Shown here in pieces: positions 60,741-64,000 of a stretch of 64,000 bases of DNA. The translations under genes and the position numbers were made by a program. The notes beneath the pieces were generated by a model. That model was not told where the DNA came from. It did not search any database and saw nothing but the letters and a program-made list of their open reading frames with translations. Position 1 is the stretch's first letter; every line of letters starts with the position of its first letter. The stretch is taken from positions 248,001 through 312,000 of the forward strand of contig NZ_AP014548.1 in NCBI RefSeq assembly GCF_000831385.1. Reading direction: 5' to 3'. The DNA is from Nonlabens marinus S1-08. Its GTDB lineage: Bacteria; Bacteroidota; Bacteroidia; Flavobacteriales; Flavobacteriaceae.

Positions 60741-61296
60741 TTCCTTTCAATAAAATAACCGGTAATTCCTTTTCAAGATCAGCTACTTCAGTAGCTGATT
60801 TTTTTGGTATCCATAGGTAAATGGATCTTAGTGTGCTCAGGAGGTTGAACAGCATGGTTTCCACGCTCAACTTCTTGAACTCACCGCTTAGAATCCCATC
60901 TAGCAAGATCTGTTTAAAATCCAGTTCATACTTCCTACGCAGCGCAATGTATTCTTCATAAGCTTTGCCTTCTAAATGCATCCAGTCCGTATTTAATACC
61001 GCAAGGGCATCTGTATGTTCGACTGCTATTTTGATGTGAAGAGCTATGAGTTTTTCCGCTTTCGCGAAAGCGGAATCGCCATCCAGCTGCACTGCATGCA
61101 TCCCATTAGTGAACTTATGAGCCACTTCAAGGATCAATTGAGTTAGAATCTCCTGTTTTCCAGAAATGTGATTGTACAGACTCGCTGCTTTGATATCCAG
61201 CGCTGCAGCCAGGTCGCGCATGGTGACCGCGCTGTAACCACGTTGCTTGAAAAGCTGGGCTGCGGTGCGAACGATCTGTTTTTTTCTTGCGGTCAT
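60730..61296 (-). CDS. TetR-family transcriptional regulator
   Basis: 188 aa. N-terminal HTH: IVRTAAQLFKQRGYSAVTMRDLAAALDIKAASLYNHISGKQEIL, a clear TetR_N. The C-terminal half is a helical ligand domain of unknown ligand. It overlaps the OYE gene end by 11 nt and is divergent from the aromatic hydroxylase gene, so it may control either. A palindrome copy (with CC/GG flanks) gives DSAFAKAEKL around residue 80. Confidence 0.9.
   Translation of the reverse strand: MTARKKQIVRTAAQLFKQRGYSAVTMRDLAAALDIKAASLYNHISGKQEILTQLILEVAHKFTNGMHAVQLDGDSAFAKAEKLIALHIKIAVEHTDALAVLNTDWMHLEGKAYEEYIALRRKYELDFKQILLDGILSGEFKKLSVETMLFNLLSTLRSIYLWIPKKSATEVADLEKELPVILLKGIKS
61057..61072. repeat. Palindrome CGCTTTCGCGAAAGCG in the tetR gene
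   Basis: Perfect copy, extended to 18 bp (61056-61073). Read as AFAKA. Confidence 0.97.
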
Positions 61297-61301
61297 GGTG
61301 G

Positions 61302-61309
61302 CAAAGGTA
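61302..61309 (-). promoter_or_regulatory. -7 box TACCTTTG for tetR
   Basis: Minus strand. Ends 5 nt before the tetR ATG. Lies in the 59-nt gap shared with the hydroxylase promoter. Confidence 0.5.
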
Positions 61310-61331
61310 TGGCTTATCCATTTTTCTAAAG

Positions 61332-61339
61332 TAGCTTTG
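61332..61339 (+). promoter_or_regulatory. -7 box TAGCTTTG for the aromatic hydroxylase
   Basis: Consensus TAnnTTTG, 16 nt before ATG 61356. No clear -33. Confidence 0.45.
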
Positions 61340-61355
61340 ACTATTATTGAACATC

Positions 61356-63008
61356 ATGTCAGACAAGATCATTTCCAATCCCTTAATAGACCGTTTACCA
61401 CCACATCTTAAACAGTTTATAAAGCCACAAAATTATGAGCTATACACCGCACAAGATCAAGCGGTGTGGCGTCACGTGATGCATAAAAACGTGGATTACC
61501 TATCAAAAGTAGCTCACGGCTCCTATCTGCAGGGATTGAACAAAACGGGAATTTCTATTGATGAAATTCCTTCTATGTACGGTATGAATCGCATCCTAAA
61601 AGAAATAGGCTGGGCGGCAGTAGCCGTAGATGGATTTATACCACCAGCGGCTTTTATGGAATTTCAAGCCTATAAAATATTGGTGATTGCTGCAGACATC
61701 CGCAAGTTGGAGAATATTGAATATACCCCAGCACCAGACATCATTCATGAAGCGGCAGGTCATGCCCCTATAATTGCGAGTCCTGATTATGCTGAGTATT
61801 TAAGACGTTTTGGTGAGATAGGCAGCAAAGCTATTTCTAGCGCGCACGATCACGAGATGTATGAGGCTGTTCGGGAACTATCTATCTTAAAAGAGATCAG
61901 GAGCGAGAAAAAAGATCCCGAATTGGATCAAAAAATAGCAACTGCTGAAGCTAAGGTTGAAGACCTTCAAAATAAAAAAGTAGATCCTAGTGAGATGTCG
62001 CTTATCCGGAACTTGCACTGGTGGACCGTGGAATATGGGCTGGTAGGTACACTAGAAGATCCTAAACTCTATGGTGCTGGATTGCTTTCCAGTATAGGAG
62101 AAAGCAAAAGCTGTCTGGATCCTTCAGTTATAAAACGACCTTACACCATTGACGCGGCGTATCAAGATTTCGACATCACCCAAAAGCAACCACATTTATA
62201 TGTGACACCAGACTTCGCTCACTTGAGCGAGGTTTTAGAAGAATTTGCTAATACTATGGCAGTGCGTAAAGGTGGTCATCGTGGTCTTCAAAAATTGATT
62301 AATTCAAAAAGCTTAGGGACAATCGAACTTAGTACAGGTCTTCAAGTTTCTGGAATTTTTACGCGCATGATTAAGAATGAAGATAACGAGGTGGTGTTTT
62401 TTGAAACTCAAGGAAAAACAGCCTTAGCCTACCGTGAAAAAGAATTGATAGGACATGGTACTAGTAAACACAAGAAAGGTTTTCTATCACCTATTGGAAA
62501 GTTAAAGGGTATCAATCTAGCCATTGAGGATATGGGGCCTCGAGATTTACAAGCCTATAACTTTTACGACAACGAGCGCATTGAATTTACTTATGAAAGT
62601 GGCATACGGGTGGAAGGATTGAATGTGACAGGGATGCGCAACGTCAACGGTAAATTAATGTTGATTCAGTTTACGGACTGCACAGTCACGTATAAAGGTG
62701 AAGTACTCTTCTCCCCAGCAGATGGATTGTTGCATCTTGCTGTGGGTAAGGAAATAGTAAGTGCCTATGCAGGTCCAGCTGATTATCACAGTTTTGATAT
62801 GGTATATCATGAAAGTGAAACCAAAACAGTAAAACCTGAGCGTTCTACAAGAGAAGTTGCTGTGAATGGTCTATATCAAAAAGTTAGGAACTATAGGGAA
62901 GAAGATAAAATCAACAAACCGCTGCTAGAGAAAATTAAAGCTCAAGTGCAGCAAGATTACTTAGATCAATGGTTATTGCTATTTGAAATTGATGAATTAC
63001 TTGCCTAA
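61356..63008 (+). CDS. Aromatic amino acid (phenylalanine) 4-hydroxylase, long form
   Basis: 550 aa from ATG 61356 (MSDKIISNPLIDRLPP). The catalytic domain (about 40-320) has the iron ligands in PDIIHEAAGHAP (two His) and a downstream Glu (RRFGEIG region or WWTVEYGLVG). It resembles tetrahydropterin-dependent Phe hydroxylase, which makes Tyr. Residues about 325-550 are an additional C-terminal region of beta-type sequence not in the 300-aa proteobacterial enzymes. There is no N-terminal ACT domain. Its neighbour tetR is divergent. Confidence 0.9.
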   Translation: MSDKIISNPLIDRLPPHLKQFIKPQNYELYTAQDQAVWRHVMHKNVDYLSKVAHGSYLQGLNKTGISIDEIPSMYGMNRILKEIGWAAVAVDGFIPPAAFMEFQAYKILVIAADIRKLENIEYTPAPDIIHEAAGHAPIIASPDYAEYLRRFGEIGSKAISSAHDHEMYEAVRELSILKEIRSEKKDPELDQKIATAEAKVEDLQNKKVDPSEMSLIRNLHWWTVEYGLVGTLEDPKLYGAGLLSSIGESKSCLDPSVIKRPYTIDAAYQDFDITQKQPHLYVTPDFAHLSEVLEEFANTMAVRKGGHRGLQKLINSKSLGTIELSTGLQVSGIFTRMIKNEDNEVVFFETQGKTALAYREKELIGHGTSKHKKGFLSPIGKLKGINLAIEDMGPRDLQAYNFYDNERIEFTYESGIRVEGLNVTGMRNVNGKLMLIQFTDCTVTYKGEVLFSPADGLLHLAVGKEIVSAYAGPADYHSFDMVYHESETKTVKPERSTREVAVNGLYQKVRNYREEDKINKPLLEKIKAQVQQDYLDQWLLLFEIDELLA

Positions 63009-63068
63009 AGTTTACAGCCTAATTTGCAATGGAAACAATGTAATTTCGACTTCAATTTAAAAACAAAC

Positions 63069-63371
63069 ATGTTCGGACTTTTTAGAAAAAGAAATGAGGG
63101 TAAAATAAAAGAGTATCTTAAAAAAGGTGCAACCCTACTAGACGTTCGTACCTCGTCAGAGTATAACAATTCAAATATTATTGGATCTGTAAATATTCCA
63201 GTGCAGTCAATGGATCAACAAATCAACAGTTTAGACAAATCCAAACCCATCATCACCTATTGCGCTATGGGTGGTCGCAGCACTATGGCGGCCGCAAAAC
63301 TCAAATCCATGGGCTATCATGTTGTAGATGCTGGTAGTATTAAAAACATGAGAAAGCAATTGAAATCATAG
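63069..63371 (+). CDS. Rhodanese-like domain protein
   Basis: 100 aa from ATG 63069 (MFGLFRKRNEGK). A single rhodanese domain: LLDVRTSSEYNNSNIIGSVNIP and the active-site Cys loop YCAMGGRS, then AAAKLKSMGYHVVDAGSI. It probably moves sulfane sulfur or binds a partner. It is 60 nt after the hydroxylase. An earlier in-frame start would add a stretch without family match. Confidence 0.9.
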   Translation: MFGLFRKRNEGKIKEYLKKGATLLDVRTSSEYNNSNIIGSVNIPVQSMDQQINSLDKSKPIITYCAMGGRSTMAAAKLKSMGYHVVDAGSIKNMRKQLKS

Positions 63372-63406
63372 ATATAATAAATCTATTATTAACCTACTTT
63401 TAGGTC

Positions 63407-64000
63407 ATGAGAGCAGTATATCCAGAGAATGAAAATGAAAGCAACTTCATTTTTACTGGTTTTCAATCTCCCACATCGCGCCACTTACTTCGTGAGCGAA
63501 AACTGTTCAAAATCATATGGTGTACTGATCTTAGCCAGGAGCTCATCGTTGATGGAGGCCTAGTCAATTTACAACGGTATCAGTTACTATTTTGCACACC
63601 TGAAAATATCATAGAAATTCCCGAAACTAGTCCAGAACTTTTAGGATACCTATTTCCTGCTGAATTCTACAACTTGCAGAATCAAAAGTCAGACAATGGT
63701 GCTAACGGCATTTTATTCTATGGACTTGACAATGCTCCTGTAATTCAATTAGAAAAAAGACAGCAGAAAATTATAGAAGCGATCCATATTTTGATACAAG
63801 AAGAGTTTCGGCAAAAAGATGATCTACAAGGTGAAATGTTGTGCCTGCTTCTACAGAGAATCCTTTTTACCGCAACCCGAGTGTTACAAATGAACCAGGG
63901 TCAACATCTATGGAGCAATAAGCAAGTGGATCTGGTAAAAAGATTCAATTTATTGGTGGAACTTCATTTTAAGGAAAAGCACCAGGTAGCCGACTATGCC
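63407..64000 (+). CDS. AraC-family transcriptional regulator, 3' end missing
   Basis: 198 codons from ATG 63407 (MRAVYPENENESNF) are open to the window edge. Residues 1-165 form an AraC-type sensor region (ELIVDGGLVNLQRYQLLFCTPENI, cupin-like). The last residues, VDLVKRFNLLVELHFKEKHQVADYA, match the start of the AraC HTH domain (F..LV..HF....V.DYA). Direction and distance from the rhodanese gene (35 nt) allow but do not prove linkage. Confidence 0.78.
   Translation, partial: MRAVYPENENESNFIFTGFQSPTSRHLLRERKLFKIIWCTDLSQELIVDGGLVNLQRYQLLFCTPENIIEIPETSPELLGYLFPAEFYNLQNQKSDNGANGILFYGLDNAPVIQLEKRQQKIIEAIHILIQEEFRQKDDLQGEMLCLLLQRILFTATRVLQMNQGQHLWSNKQVDLVKRFNLLVELHFKEKHQVADYA

Noticed and set aside
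63069..64000. Defence or toxin-antitoxin system at the right edge
   Set aside because: The genes are a plain rhodanese and the start of an AraC-type regulator. I found no toxin, nuclease or phage-related features anywhere in the window.

Overview
The window reads as a stretch of a Flavobacteriaceae (Bacteroidota) chromosome, probably a marine genus close to Nonlabens or Dokdonia. This rests on a SusC/SusD pair, Bacteroidota-type promoters (TTTG, about 20 nt, TAnnTTTG), almost no Shine-Dalgarno sequences, moderately low GC and familiar flavobacterial gene orders. The genus is a guess. I see no rRNA, tRNA, CRISPR array, transposase or prophage, and no gene-free stretch longer than 300 bases.

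Layout. 1-1494: the end of an Omp85-type outer-membrane protein. 1613-6914: SusC, SusD and a third lipoprotein. 7017-14391: housekeeping genes (rlmB, rhomboid protease, rarA, HAD phosphatase, deacetylase-like protein, radC-like, yaaA, rluD-like). 14366-25625: PASTA protein, ddl, coaD, M14 peptidase, NUDIX, pyrE, birA, then an rsfS-ftsH-LUD-cdsA-psd-ACBP run joining protein quality control and phospholipid synthesis. 25680-42018: valS with a tiny membrane ORF behind it, DUF1573, a PDZ aspartic protease, an aminotransferase, murB, a glycosyltransferase, lipA, a GAPDH, a hybrid histidine kinase, lpxK, a NIF3 protein, a coiled-coil protein and msrA. 42064-59058: an amino-acid block of asnB, the full trp operon (trpE, a lipoprotein gene, trpGDCFBA) and the full his operon (hisGDCBHAF-IE). 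59107-64000: YegP-like protein, Old Yellow Enzyme, TetR regulator, aromatic amino acid hydroxylase, rhodanese, and the start of an AraC-type regulator cut by the window edge.

Three things stand out. (1) A 16-bp perfect palindrome, CGCTTTCGCGAAAGCG, occurs 22 times (a few copies with an edge mismatch). Nineteen copies lie inside genes, where they are read in all three frames as LSRK(R), RFRES or AFAKA. Two of the three intergenic copies lie in the trp and his promoters. (2) asnB, trp and his each have a classical ribosome-mediated attenuator: a short leader peptide rich in the regulated amino acid (six Asn; three Trp in a row; four His in a row), a competing antiterminator and a terminator. 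In all three the -7 box lies exactly 7 nt before the leader ATG, and the leader stop codon lies in the 5' strand of the antiterminator. The asn and trp terminators look homologous, with compensatory changes. (3) The his operon is full of small hairpin repeats, and the same families have been absorbed in frame into hisC, hisH and hisF.

The genes work mainly in envelope biogenesis (Omp85, SusCD, ddl, murB, lpxK, cdsA, psd), cofactor synthesis (coaD, lipA, birA) and amino-acid metabolism. I found no defence or secondary-metabolite system. The new biology here is regulatory and repeat-based.
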